Assembly: GCA_036677145.1 (NCBI GenBank)
Contig: JAKFFF010000034.1
Location: 1-64,000 of the forward strand
Reading direction: 5' to 3'
Length of the DNA stretch: 64,000 nucleotides
Source: CADEED01 sp036677145
GTDB lineage: Bacteria > Pseudomonadota > Gammaproteobacteria > Steroidobacterales > Steroidobacteraceae
In this document: positions 29,273-38,374 of the stretch, in pieces
How the letters are laid out: every line of letters starts with the position of its first letter
Position numbering within the stretch: the first letter of the stretch is position 1
The notes under the pieces: generated by a model
Database searches by the model: none
Told to the model about the DNA's origin: nothing
What the model saw: the letters and a program-made list of their open reading frames with translations, nothing else
Made by a program: the position numbers and the translations under genes

Positions 29273-30403
29273 TTGATCGCGTTGTTCTGGACCTGCGTGG
29301 CGCTGGTCGCGTACCCGTACGCGATCTATCCACTTCTGCTGGTCGCGTTCAACCGCATCGGCCGCCGCCCCGTGCATGCGGGCGATCCCGGCTATCTACC
29401 CAGCGTTTCGGTGATCCTGCCGGTGCACAACGAGGCGGTGCGCGTGACCGCGCGCCTGGCGAACCTGGTCGCGCAGGACTATCCGGCCGACCGCATGCAG
29501 ATCCTGGTGATCGGCGACGGCTGTACCGATGACACACTCGAGCGAGCGCAGGCCGCCGGCGGCGGACGCGCAACGGTGGTGCCGCTCGCGACGCGCAATG
29601 GCAAGGCTGCCGCGCTCAACGCGGGCCTCGGCGCCGCGACCGGCGAGATCGTCGTGTTCACCGATGCGGGAATCATCCTCGAGCCACAGGCCATGCGGCG
29701 CCTGGTGGCGCATTTCGCGGATCCCGCGATCGGCTGCGTCTCGGGCGAGGACTACATCGAAGGCGCCGAGACCGAAGGACTGTACGGCCGCCTCGAGCTG
29801 CTGCTGCGGCGCGAGGAGGCGCGGCTGCATTCGATCGCGGGTGCGAGCGGCTGTTTTTACGGCCAGCGCCGCGAGTTGTGCGAGCCGTTCCGTGCCGGCA
29901 TGGCTCCCGATTTCCTCTCCGTGCTCAACACCGTGCGCCGCGGCAAACGCGCGCTGGCGGAGCCCGCGGCGCGCGGCTCGATGACCGCGACTTCGAGCCA
30001 GAGCGCGGAGTTCACGCGCAAGGTGCGCACCTTCCTGCGTGGCATCACGGCCTTGCTCGGCAACGCGGCGCTGCTGAATCCATTTCGTTACCCGGCATTC
30101 AGTTTCATCCTCGTGTCCCACAAGCTCATGCGCTGGCTCGCGCCGCTGCCGATGGCGGGCTGTCTCGTGAGCGCGTTCCTGTTGCGCGCCGAGCCTGTCT
30201 ACTTCGTGGCATTCGTGGCGCAGCTGCTCCTGTACGCGGCGGCGCTCGCCGGCATCCTGTCACCCGCGTTCGCGGCGCGGTCCGGCATCGTGCGCCTCAC
30301 GACTTTCTTCGTGCTGGTGAATGCCGCGGCGTTGAAGGCGCTGTGGCTGTGGCTCACGGGTCACCGGCTCGAAGTGTGGCAACCCACGCAGAGGCCGAAA
30401 TGA
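29273..30403 (+). CDS. Membrane family 2 glycosyltransferase
   Basis: 376 residues. One N-terminal membrane helix (VALVAYPYAIYPLLLVAF), a GT-A domain with SVILPVHNEAVRV, VIGDGCTDDTLE and VVFTDAGIIL, then three or four C-terminal membrane helices (FSFILVSHKLMRWLAPL onward). This is the layout of polymerising or membrane GT2 enzymes. The start is TTG at 29273, preceded by GGGAG; neighbouring ATGs are in other frames. Stop overlaps the next ATG. Confidence 0.85.
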   Translation: MIALFWTCVALVAYPYAIYPLLLVAFNRIGRRPVHAGDPGYLPSVSVILPVHNEAVRVTARLANLVAQDYPADRMQILVIGDGCTDDTLERAQAAGGGRATVVPLATRNGKAAALNAGLGAATGEIVVFTDAGIILEPQAMRRLVAHFADPAIGCVSGEDYIEGAETEGLYGRLELLLRREEARLHSIAGASGCFYGQRRELCEPFRAGMAPDFLSVLNTVRRGKRALAEPAARGSMTATSSQSAEFTRKVRTFLRGITALLGNAALLNPFRYPAFSFILVSHKLMRWLAPLPMAGCLVSAFLLRAEPVYFVAFVAQLLLYAAALAGILSPAFAARSGIVRLTTFFVLVNAAALKALWLWLTGHRLEVWQPTQRPK

Positions 30404-31242
30404 GCGCCATGCCTGCGCCCGGTGGCGGAGAAGAACCGTTCTTCGACGGCGAGGGCGATACGCGGCTGTTCGGTTTCGCGCATCGTCCCGTGGGCGAGTC
30501 GCGCGGCACGGTGGTGTTCTGCCACGCGTTCGCCGAGGAGAAACTCTGGTCGCACCGCGTGTACGTCACGTTCGCGCGCGAACTCGCGCAGGCGGGTTAT
30601 GGCGTGTTGCGATTCGACGTACGCGGCGAGGGTGACAGCGGTTCCGATTTCGAAGAGACCACGGTCGAGACGCGCATCGAAGACACGCTGCGCGCGCTGC
30701 AGCTCGCGCAGCAGCGTTTCGGGCGGGCCGCGCCGGTCCTGGTGGGGCATCGCTTCGGCGGCAGCATCGCGCTGGCCGCGGCCGCGCGCGTCGGCGCGAA
30801 CGTGCGCGGCGTCGCGGTGTGGGATCCCGTGCCCGATGGCGCGGAATATTTCTCCGCGCTGCTGCGCACCAACCTCACTACCCAGATGGCGGTGCACGGC
30901 AAGGTCACGCGCACGCGCGACGTGCTGATCAAGTCCATCCTCGAGGGCGAGACCGTGGTCGCCGATGGTTACGGCCTCGGACCCGCACTGTATCGCGGCA
31001 TGTCCGAACTCAACTGGGCGCAGCAGCCCGAATGGTTTACCCAGCCGACGCTGTTGGTCGAGGTGCCCGTCGCCGGGCGCACCGAGCCGTCTGCCGGGCT
31101 CGCGGCAATAACGCAGACGAAGCCTTCCGTGACCGTGCAGCTCGCCACCGAGCCGCCGTTCTGGCGCGAGACGCGCCAGTTCCACAGGCGCGCGGGCGCG
31201 TTCACCGCCGCCACGCTGGGCTGGCTCGGGAGCCTGGCATGA
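30400..31242 (+). CDS. XrtA system-associated alpha/beta hydrolase
   Basis: 280 residues from the ATGA overlap with the glycosyltransferase. Alpha/beta-hydrolase features: TVVFCHAFAEEKLWSH, YGVLRFDVRGEGDS, and PVLVGHRFGGSIA around residue 120. The elbow position is His (GHRFGG) where Ser is normal, so classical serine hydrolysis may be impaired or the nucleophile may lie elsewhere. Fits the exosortase A-associated hydrolase family. Adjacent to a second hydrolase. Confidence 0.75.
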   Translation: MSAMPAPGGGEEPFFDGEGDTRLFGFAHRPVGESRGTVVFCHAFAEEKLWSHRVYVTFARELAQAGYGVLRFDVRGEGDSGSDFEETTVETRIEDTLRALQLAQQRFGRAAPVLVGHRFGGSIALAAAARVGANVRGVAVWDPVPDGAEYFSALLRTNLTTQMAVHGKVTRTRDVLIKSILEGETVVADGYGLGPALYRGMSELNWAQQPEWFTQPTLLVEVPVAGRTEPSAGLAAITQTKPSVTVQLATEPPFWRETRQFHRRAGAFTAATLGWLGSLA

Positions 31243-32189
31243 GTGAACAGATCGTTACGTTGCGCAACCCGCAGGGTCACGCGCTGCACTGCATGTACGA
31301 AGCGCCGCCCGCCGGCGTGCCGCGCCGCGATCTGGCGTGTGTGCTGCTGTCACCGGGTGTGAAGATGCGCGTCGCGCCGCACCGCCTCTATCGCAAGGTC
31401 GCGGGCGAATTTCTCGCGCGCGGTATCTCCGTCATGCGCGTGGATTTCCACGGCCTCGGCGACTCGGAAGGCGAACTTCCCGAAGAGCAGCTCGACCAGT
31501 TGTATCGCCAGGTGCAGCTGGGCCGACACATCGACGATGCACGCGCCGCGCTGCGCTGGCTCGAGCGCGAGCAGGGGATCAAGCGTTTCATCATCGGCGG
31601 ACTGTGCGGCGGCGCGCTCACCGGATTGCTGACCGCGGAAGGTGACGAATCGATCGCCGCGCTGTACGCGATCGGCATTCCCGTCATCATCGACGGCACT
31701 GGCGCGCACGAGTCCGCGAACATGACGCAGGGTCAGTTGCGCGAGATGCGCGGCACCTACCTCTCCAAACTACTCGATCCGCGCGCCTGGCTGCGCCTGC
31801 TTTCGTTCCGCAGCGACTTTCGCACCATCCTGCGCGCGCTGCTGCCGAAGGCGCGTCCCGCCGGCGCGAAGGGCGCCGTCGCGGCGGCTGCCGGAGTACC
31901 CGCGCCGGCCAGCGCGCTCGCCGCGAATCTCAACCCGCGTTACGCGCCGGCGATGTTCCGGCTATTGCGGCGCGGCGCGCCGGCGCTGCTCATCTTCAGT
32001 GGCGCGGACCGGCTGCACGCCGAATACCAGGAGAAGTTCGTCGCTCCGTGGAGCGGCGCGCTCGGCGAGTTCGATCGGCTGCTGCGCGTCGACGTCGTGC
32101 CGCACGCGAACCACGTGCTCGGCGATCCGGCCTGGGTCGACGCGGCGCGCGCCTTGACCGCGGACTGGCTGGACCAGCGCTTCTCGTGA
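31239..32189 (+). CDS. XrtA system-associated alpha/beta hydrolase, second copy
   Basis: 316 residues. CVLLSPGVKMRVAPHRLYRK, VMRVDFHGLGDSEGE, FIIGGLCGGALTGLL at the nucleophile elbow (Cys in GLCGG where Ser is usual), and a C-terminal HANHVLGD histidine. Related in fold and context to the preceding gene; both belong to hydrolase families seen in exosortase A loci. Substrate not known; acyl-ester trimming is a guess. Coupled to both neighbours. Confidence 0.75.
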   Translation: MSEQIVTLRNPQGHALHCMYEAPPAGVPRRDLACVLLSPGVKMRVAPHRLYRKVAGEFLARGISVMRVDFHGLGDSEGELPEEQLDQLYRQVQLGRHIDDARAALRWLEREQGIKRFIIGGLCGGALTGLLTAEGDESIAALYAIGIPVIIDGTGAHESANMTQGQLREMRGTYLSKLLDPRAWLRLLSFRSDFRTILRALLPKARPAGAKGAVAAAAGVPAPASALAANLNPRYAPAMFRLLRRGAPALLIFSGADRLHAEYQEKFVAPWSGALGEFDRLLRVDVVPHANHVLGDPAWVDAARALTADWLDQRFS

Positions 32190-33340
32190 ACGCGGCGCCA
32201 GACACCCTGGATGCGCCACGCCCGATCCGCGTGCTGCACCTGCGCGATTCTCCGTGGGTGGACGGCCCGGGCCGCACGATCCTCGAAACCGGCGCGCACG
32301 TCGACGCCGCGCGCGTCGAATTCCACATCGGCGCGTTCGTATCGAATCCCGACGAGGAACATCCGCTGGTTGCCGCGGCTCGCGCGCGTGGCATCCGCGT
32401 GCACGCGATCCGCGATGTCGGCGGACTCGCGCCCGTGGTCATCGAGCGCATCGTGGCGCTGGTGAATGAACACCGGATCGACGTGCTGCACACCAGCGAA
32501 TTCCGTTCGAGTCTCATCGCGATGCTGGTCCGGCGCCGTTGCAAGGTGCGGCTGGTGTGCACGGCGCACGGCTGGATCGCCAATGACCTGCGCGGCAAGG
32601 TATTCCGCTGGGCCGACAAGTTCCTGCTGCGGCAGTTCGACGCGGTGATCCTCGTGTCGCGCGCGATGCGCCGGCTGGTGCCGCGCTGGTGGTTGCCGGA
32701 CCGGCGGGTGACCGTGTTGCTCAACGCGCTGGTGCTCGACGCCTACGGCGCGGATGTCGTGCGACTGCCGCGCATCCGGCGCGACGTGAGTGAAGGCGGC
32801 ATCCTCGTCAGCGTGGGGCGGCTCTCGCCGGAGAAAGGGCACGACCTGCTGCTCCAGGCAGTGGCCGCGCTCGCGCCGCGCTATCCTCGCCTGCGACTCA
32901 AGATCGCCGGCATCGGTCCGCTCGAACCGGTTCTGCGCGCGCGCGCGGCGGAACTCGGCATCGCCGACCGCATCGAGTTCCTGGGTTACATCAAGGACAT
33001 GCCGCGCCTGTACAGCGAGGTGGATCTGGTGGTGCAGAGCTCGTTCACCGAAGGATTGCCCAACGTCATCGTCGAGGCGGCCTACCTGCGCGTGCCCATC
33101 GTCGCCACCGACGTGGGTGGCACCGCCGAAGTCATCGAACACGACCTTTCCGGCTGGCTGATTCCCGCGCGTTCGCTCCCGGCGCTGATCGACGGGATCG
33201 AGCGCTTCCATCGGGAGAACGCGAAGTTCGTCGCGCTGGGTGATGCCGCGCATGCGCGCATCCGCGAGCACTTCTCGTTCGATGCGCGCACCGCGAAGCT
33301 CATGCAGTTCTACGAGCGGCTGCTCGCGGAGCGCCCGTGA
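32186..33340 (+). CDS. Family 4 glycosyltransferase
   Basis: 384 residues from GTG at 32186, overlapping the previous stop. GT-B fold: VLHLRDSPWVDGPGRTIL, then the GT4 signature SVGRLSPEKGHDLLLQA, KIAGIGPLEPVL and SFTEGLPNVIVEAAYLRVP with the catalytic-site glutamates. Cytoplasmic, expected to extend the repeat unit. The longer upstream open frame is a shadow of the hydrolase. Confidence 0.88.
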   Translation: MNAAPDTLDAPRPIRVLHLRDSPWVDGPGRTILETGAHVDAARVEFHIGAFVSNPDEEHPLVAAARARGIRVHAIRDVGGLAPVVIERIVALVNEHRIDVLHTSEFRSSLIAMLVRRRCKVRLVCTAHGWIANDLRGKVFRWADKFLLRQFDAVILVSRAMRRLVPRWWLPDRRVTVLLNALVLDAYGADVVRLPRIRRDVSEGGILVSVGRLSPEKGHDLLLQAVAALAPRYPRLRLKIAGIGPLEPVLRARAAELGIADRIEFLGYIKDMPRLYSEVDLVVQSSFTEGLPNVIVEAAYLRVPIVATDVGGTAEVIEHDLSGWLIPARSLPALIDGIERFHRENAKFVALGDAAHARIREHFSFDARTAKLMQFYERLLAERP

Positions 33341-34680
33341 GCCGCCGGCCCGTGCCGGTGCGCGATCCCGCGCGCGACGACCGTGACTCGCGGATCTATT
33401 ACTACTGGCTGCTGCTCGCACTGTTCGTCGAATACGGACGCCCCGCGAGTTACTTCTCGTTCCTGAACATTCCGCTGATCTACAGCGCGATCCCGTTGTC
33501 GCTGTTCGTCGCTTCCTTCTTCGCGAAGGGATTGCGGCCCGTCTCCGAAGTGTTCGCGGATCCACAGGCGAAGTGGATTCCGGTTTTCCTGCTGCTCATC
33601 ATGCTGTCGCTGGCCCACGCCGACGTGACGCTGTACGTCACCGACATCCTCACCAAGGTGGTCGGTTTCGCGATCCTGGGCCTGCTCATCGCGCGGATCG
33701 TGATCAACGAGGCGCGTTTTCGCGGCGTCGTGATGGCGCTGCTCCTGGCTCACCTGTTCCTGCTCGCGATGAATCCGAACGTGGTGACCGATCCCGCCGC
33801 GCGAAATTACATCATGGGCGCAACCTTCCTCGGCGACGGCAACGACTTCTCACTGTCTCTTTGCATCGTGATACCGGCGGCGCTGGCGGTCGCGCTGGGC
33901 GCGAAATCGCGCTGGGGAAGGGTGTTCGCGTGGGCGGGCGTGGGCCTGTCGCTGCTCGGTGTCATCGCCACGCAGTCACGCGGCGCGACCCTGGGCCTGG
34001 GCGCGGTGTTGATCTACATGTGGTGGCTGAGCCCGCGGAAGATGCTGATGCTGGGCGGGTTTGCCGTCGCCGGCCTCGTGGTGATGCTGTACGCGCCACC
34101 CGTTTATTTCCAGCGCATGGGCAGTATCAGTGACTATCAGACCGAGGGTTCGGCGCAGGGCCGCATCATGGCCTGGAAGGCCGGCACGCGGATGGCCGTG
34201 GACAATCCGGTGCTCGGCGTGGGCGCCGGGCATTTCCCGATCGCGTTCGGCACGAAGTACCAGCCCAAGGGCATGCAGGGCATTCCCTGGCTGACCGCTC
34301 ATTCCAGTTACTTCCTGGTGTTCGGCGAGCTGGGTTTTCCCGGCATCATCGTGTTTCTGATCATTGTGCTCGGCAACATCCGGTTGAACGAGAAGTTGCG
34401 CCGGTTCCTCGATGCGCGCGGTCCGGGGACGAATCCAGCCGGTCACGCCTACGACCGGCGACTGCTGATCCTCACGGGATCGGCCGCACTCGGCTTCGCC
34501 GTGGCGGGCGCATTCCTTTCGGCGGCTTACTACCCGCACGTGTACGTGCTTTCGGGCCTGCTCATCGCGGTGCGTTCGATCGTCGCGGAGCGCGCCGGAG
34601 TCAAGGTCGAACACGTGCTCAAGCCGCCGCCGAAATCGCGGCGCGCGCGTGTCAGGCAACCGGCCTCACCACCAGCCTAA
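33337..34680 (+). CDS. O-antigen ligase/polymerase-like protein, exosortase A-associated (Wzy_C family)
   Basis: 447 residues with about ten membrane helices. The Wzy_C/O-ligase region has IATQSRGATLGLGAVLIYMW and, in the large periplasmic loop, GRIMAWKAGTRMAVDNPVLGVG and LTAHSSYFLVFGELG, with the Arg and His residues expected for ligases. XrtA clusters carry a probable O-glycosylation ligase of this type. Begins with GTG in a GTGA overlap. Its 3' end overlaps the convergent deacetylase gene by 15 bases. Confidence 0.88.
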   Translation: MSRRPVPVRDPARDDRDSRIYYYWLLLALFVEYGRPASYFSFLNIPLIYSAIPLSLFVASFFAKGLRPVSEVFADPQAKWIPVFLLLIMLSLAHADVTLYVTDILTKVVGFAILGLLIARIVINEARFRGVVMALLLAHLFLLAMNPNVVTDPAARNYIMGATFLGDGNDFSLSLCIVIPAALAVALGAKSRWGRVFAWAGVGLSLLGVIATQSRGATLGLGAVLIYMWWLSPRKMLMLGGFAVAGLVVMLYAPPVYFQRMGSISDYQTEGSAQGRIMAWKAGTRMAVDNPVLGVGAGHFPIAFGTKYQPKGMQGIPWLTAHSSYFLVFGELGFPGIIVFLIIVLGNIRLNEKLRRFLDARGPGTNPAGHAYDRRLLILTGSAALGFAVAGAFLSAAYYPHVYVLSGLLIAVRSIVAERAGVKVEHVLKPPPKSRRARVRQPASPPA

Positions 34681-35700
34681 CAACCGGCACAGGAAGCCGC
34701 CGGCCGTCGTGGTGCCGCGTTCGGCGACGTTGATGCGGCGCACGCGCAATGGATCGTCACCGGGCCGCACGACGCCCGAGTTCGTCGTGAACGCGAGTTC
34801 GAAGCCACTCGCGCGCGCCGCGGCCACGACCGCGTCATCATGATTGCCGTTCGGATACGCGAGATAACGTGTGCGCACGGCGAGATGCTCCGCGAGGCGC
34901 GCGCGTGATTCGGCGAGTTCGCTGCGCACCCTGGCATCGTCTATCCAGGTGAGCGGCACGTGGCTGTGGGAATGCGATTCCACGCTGACCACCCCGCTCG
35001 AGGCGAGGCGTGCGGTTTCCTGCCACGACATGAAGCGGTCGTCGCCGTGTCCGAGCACTTCGACGTTGCGTTCGCGCAGCCAGCCGCGCACGCGCGCGAT
35101 CCGGCCCTCGATGCCGGCATCCGCGGCGGCCTTGATTCCGGCGATCAGCTCGCGCACCGCGTCGCGGGCGGCCGCGGCTGGCAGATCGGTGAGCTGCGGG
35201 TGGCCGAATTCCGCGAACAGTTCGCGCGCGGCGGGCCCGGTCTTCCAGGCCGTGTACAGCAGCCGCGCGAGTTCTTCCTGCCAGAACGTGGCGCCGGTGC
35301 CGACGTACCCCGTGGCGACGAACACCACCGCGGGGACGCGATGCCGCTCGAGCACGGGCAGGGCATGTTCGCTGTTGTCGTACCAGCCATCATCGAAGGT
35401 GACCAGGCAGGCACGCGCCGGCCAGGGTTTCTCGCCGCGCAACATCGCGCTGAAATCCGCGACGCTCAGCGGATTGCAGAAACGCGCCAGGAAACGCATG
35501 TGCCGGTCGAACGTGCGGCGCGTGACAACGATGGCATCGCTGGAGAAAGAATCGACGGGCTGCGCGTCGTCGGGCAATACGCGGTGATACATGAGCACCG
35601 TCGCGCGCCGCCGGAATCCCAGCCACAGAAATGCCCACGCGAAGCCGCTGTAGAACAGGCTCGCGGTCAGTGCGCGTTTGACGAGTTCGCGCGGATTCAT
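34666..35700 (-). CDS. Polysaccharide deacetylase family protein
   Basis: 344 residues from the ATG at 35700. N-terminal membrane helix (ASLFYSGFAWAFLWLGF), then ATVLMYHRVLPDD, CLVTFDDGWYDNSEHALPVL with the NodB Asp pair, and SVESHSHSHVPLTW carrying the metal-binding histidines. Differs from the XrtA-type deacetylase at 19083 in having a membrane anchor. Its start overlaps the stop of the upstream DegT gene (ATGA). Role: de-acetylation of EPS or a precursor, inferred. Confidence 0.88.
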   Translation of the reverse strand: MNPRELVKRALTASLFYSGFAWAFLWLGFRRRATVLMYHRVLPDDAQPVDSFSSDAIVVTRRTFDRHMRFLARFCNPLSVADFSAMLRGEKPWPARACLVTFDDGWYDNSEHALPVLERHRVPAVVFVATGYVGTGATFWQEELARLLYTAWKTGPAARELFAEFGHPQLTDLPAAAARDAVRELIAGIKAAADAGIEGRIARVRGWLRERNVEVLGHGDDRFMSWQETARLASSGVVSVESHSHSHVPLTWIDDARVRSELAESRARLAEHLAVRTRYLAYPNGNHDDAVVAAARASGFELAFTTNSGVVRPGDDPLRVRRINVAERGTTTAGGFLCRLLGWW

Positions 35701-36899
35701 GCGAGCGCGCGCTCGGCCACCGCGCGGACGCGCGCGGCCATGCCGGGCGGGCAGTAGGCATGGGTGGGGAGCGTGACGATGCCGGAAGCCACGGCACGCG
35801 CACCCGGCTGCGGCGCCTGGCCGGGCGCGAGTACGCGCGCGACCTCGGGAACGTCGATGAGCGCCTGCGGATAGGAGGCCGTCGCGCCGATGCCCGCCGC
35901 GTTGAGCGCGGCGATCAGCCCCGCGCGTTTGCCCGGGTCGCGGACGAACACCGGGAAGCGGCAATACACGGCGCGGTCGCCGGGGATTTCGGCCGTCAGC
36001 GTCAGGCCGGGCAATCCAGTGAGCGCCGCGCGCAGCGCGCCTGCGTTGGCGATGCGCACGCCATTCAAGGCTTCCAGCCGGCGCGCCAGTCGCAGCGCGA
36101 GTCCCGCGAGCGTCCCGCTGTATCGCGCGACGGGGTAGTCGTTTTCGTAGCGTGTCTGTCCGAGCCCGAGTCCTGGCACGCGTTGCACGATGCCATAGAG
36201 TGTCGGCCGCAACAGCACGCTGTACAGGCCGAGCTTGATCGCATACGAAAGTGTCACCGCCGCGCTGGCCGGGTCCAGCCCGGTCCAGGCCTCATCGAGC
36301 GCCGCGGCGAGCGGTCCGGGGCGAGAGACGATCGCGCCGCCCTGCAACGTGGTGATGATCTTGCCCTTGTCGAAACTGTACAGGCCGACGTCGCCGAAAC
36401 CGCCCACCGGCCGGCCCATGTGTGTGGCGCCGAGCGCCTGCGCCGCGTCGTCGAACATGAAGGCGCCCGCATCGCGCGCCAGGCTTTCGATCTCACCCAG
36501 CGCGTTCGGAATGCCGTACAGGTTGGCGCTCACCACGCACAAGACGCGCGACAGATCGAGGCCGCGCAACTGGCCGAGGTCGGGCGAAAGCGTCGCGGGA
36601 TCGACATCGACCAACCGTGCCCTGAGACCCGCGAGTTCGACGGAGGCCGCGAGCGAATAACAGGTGTATCCGACGAGGACCACTTCGTCGCGCGTGGCGG
36701 GCGCCACCTTGCGCATCGCGCGTAACGTGAAGGTCATGCCGGCGCGGCCCGAACTCATGAGCCAGGCGCGCGCCTGTCCGCTGTGCGCCGCCAGATGCGT
36801 CGCGAGCTCGTCGAAGGCGTGGCCGCGCAGTCCGGCGCCCAGTCCCGCGGCCAGATCGCTCAGCGACAGCCGTGTGCCAGCCGGGGCGATGTACGGCAT
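35697..36899 (-). CDS. DegT/DnrJ/EryC1/StrS-family aminotransferase-like protein
   Basis: 400 residues of PLP fold type I. MFDDAAQALGA holds the PLP-stacking aspartate, and LYSFDKGKIITTLQGG places the Schiff-base lysine (second K of DKGK). In EPS loci these enzymes aminate keto-sugars; the overall sequence is fairly distant from standard PseC/WecE types, so the substrate is open. Operon with the deacetylase downstream and the FemAB-like gene upstream (13-base gap). Confidence 0.8.
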   Translation of the reverse strand: MPYIAPAGTRLSLSDLAAGLGAGLRGHAFDELATHLAAHSGQARAWLMSSGRAGMTFTLRAMRKVAPATRDEVVLVGYTCYSLAASVELAGLRARLVDVDPATLSPDLGQLRGLDLSRVLCVVSANLYGIPNALGEIESLARDAGAFMFDDAAQALGATHMGRPVGGFGDVGLYSFDKGKIITTLQGGAIVSRPGPLAAALDEAWTGLDPASAAVTLSYAIKLGLYSVLLRPTLYGIVQRVPGLGLGQTRYENDYPVARYSGTLAGLALRLARRLEALNGVRIANAGALRAALTGLPGLTLTAEIPGDRAVYCRFPVFVRDPGKRAGLIAALNAAGIGATASYPQALIDVPEVARVLAPGQAPQPGARAVASGIVTLPTHAYCPPGMAARVRAVAERALA

Positions 36900-36912
36900 C
36901 GCGGTTACCTTG

Positions 36913-38019
36913 TCAGGGAATCAGGCGCGCGAGGCGCGGGCCGACGATCCGGGTGACCCACATCGGCAGACGTTGCCACGTCGCGATGGCAGCGCGGTAC
37001 TTCGGATTGTCGACGTTGAGCGCCGGCATCTCCCGGCCGTCCGGCGTGTGGAAATACCAATGGAGCTGGCGTGTCGTGGCGTTCCACTTCTTCTTGAAAT
37101 CCTCGGCGCCCGAATCGGCCGTGGACCTGCCCAGGTGATATCGCGTGAAGCCGCGTTCGCAGGCGTCCTTGATCATCTCCCAATACAGCACGTAGTTGGC
37201 CTGCAACGCGCGCGACTGCGGCGTGCCGCCGGCCCACATGCCTTCGACCGTGCCAGTGCCATCCGCGCCTTTGAAGTATCCGTTGAATGCCACCGCGACC
37301 GGTTCCTTGTTCCGGTGGCACACGAAAATCCGCGCGCGCTCGCCGAAGGCGTCGAGTATCTGCTCGAAGTAGCCGGGCGAGTACAGCGGCGTGCCCAGCG
37401 AGCGCCACGAGGCGGCCATCACCGCGTAGAACACCGGCAGCAGTTCGCGTCCGCCGGAGTAGACCGCGAGCTCGTTCTTGTAGCTGCGGCGGATGTTGGT
37501 GCGTTGTTTGCTGCTGAACGCGTTCCACACGGCGTCCGGATCGTTCTGCAATTGCAGCGACATGCTGATCTTGCGATGCGAAACCGGCAGCTCCGTCGGT
37601 TGCGCGTCCGCGCAGCGCAGCTCGAGGCTGCCGGCGCGGACTTCACGCGCATGGTCGACGGCTGCCGCGATCAGCGCGCGCGCCGTGGTTTCGTCATCGG
37701 CGCACGGGCCGCCATAATTCACGAAGGGCATCGAACACAGGATCCGGCCGAACAGCCGGCTCGACACGAAGGTCAGCGGCAGTACGCCACGTATTCCTTG
37801 GGTGTCGCGCGCGAGTAGATAGAACGAACGGTGGCCGAGCGCGTCGCGATTGATCTGCGACCAGGCGTGCAGGTGATAGAACGTGCCGCCGGCGTGGCGT
37901 CCCACGTATTCGTCCCAGGCGGCCGCCTCGGCCGCCGGACACAGCTCGATCTGCACGGGCTCGCGTGTGTCGCGAATCGGGGAATCGGGCCTGGAGGACG
38001 GGAATGCGGTAGCCATCAT
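36913..38019 (-). CDS. XrtA system-associated FemAB-like protein
   Basis: 368 residues from ATG at 38019 (38016 or GTG 38052 are alternatives). FemAB/GNAT-type: AWDEYVGRHAGGTFYHLHAW, FVNYGGPCADDE, WNAFSSKQRTNIRRSYKN and YHLGRSTADSGAEDFKKKW. This matches the PEP-CTERM-associated FemAB family, related to enzymes that attach amino acids to peptidoglycan using aminoacyl-tRNA; an aminoacyl or acyl transfer to EPS or precursor is inferred. First gene of the minus-strand trio. Confidence 0.85.
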   Translation of the reverse strand: MMATAFPSSRPDSPIRDTREPVQIELCPAAEAAAWDEYVGRHAGGTFYHLHAWSQINRDALGHRSFYLLARDTQGIRGVLPLTFVSSRLFGRILCSMPFVNYGGPCADDETTARALIAAAVDHAREVRAGSLELRCADAQPTELPVSHRKISMSLQLQNDPDAVWNAFSSKQRTNIRRSYKNELAVYSGGRELLPVFYAVMAASWRSLGTPLYSPGYFEQILDAFGERARIFVCHRNKEPVAVAFNGYFKGADGTGTVEGMWAGGTPQSRALQANYVLYWEMIKDACERGFTRYHLGRSTADSGAEDFKKKWNATTRQLHWYFHTPDGREMPALNVDNPKYRAAIATWQRLPMWVTRIVGPRLARLIP

Positions 38020-38374
38020 GCTCGATTCTTTTGCGCCGGGTGGGGGAAACACGGGCGGGATTCTACGGTCTCAACGCGGGTGCGTGCGGGGTGTGGTGCG
38101 GCCGGGGATGCGTCGATGTTCAACGGTTCACATATCCGCACGAAAACGGCCAGCAGGGCACCCGGTTTCGCAATGTCATAAGTACGTAAAAAACGTGATG
38201 GAGTTCAGACTTTGCAAGGCGCACTCAGCGTTCTGCTTCGGGGTCTGTATGTCGGTGAAATTCGACAGTTTCTCTCGAAGATTTAAGCCGTTACGCTGCT
38301 CTCACACTGAGTTCCGGGCATGCTTGCGCCACGGCACTCTCATCCAGGTTTCCGCGCCGACTCTCGAGGTGGCT
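38020..38374. other. 355-bp divergent intergenic region
   Basis: Separates the minus-strand femAB-like gene from the plus-strand beta-helix gene and must contain promoters for both. I found no sigma-54 site, no copy of the 19-bp PEP-CTERM upstream element and no convincing -35/-10 pair. Local AT content rises at 38165-38200 and 38275-38295. No coding sequence is supported. Confidence 0.4.

Noticed and set aside
38221..38374. Sigma-54 site ahead of the beta-helix gene (GGGCATGCTTGCG)
   Set aside because: GG-to-GC spacing is too short for a -24/-12 promoter and the upstream box is missing.
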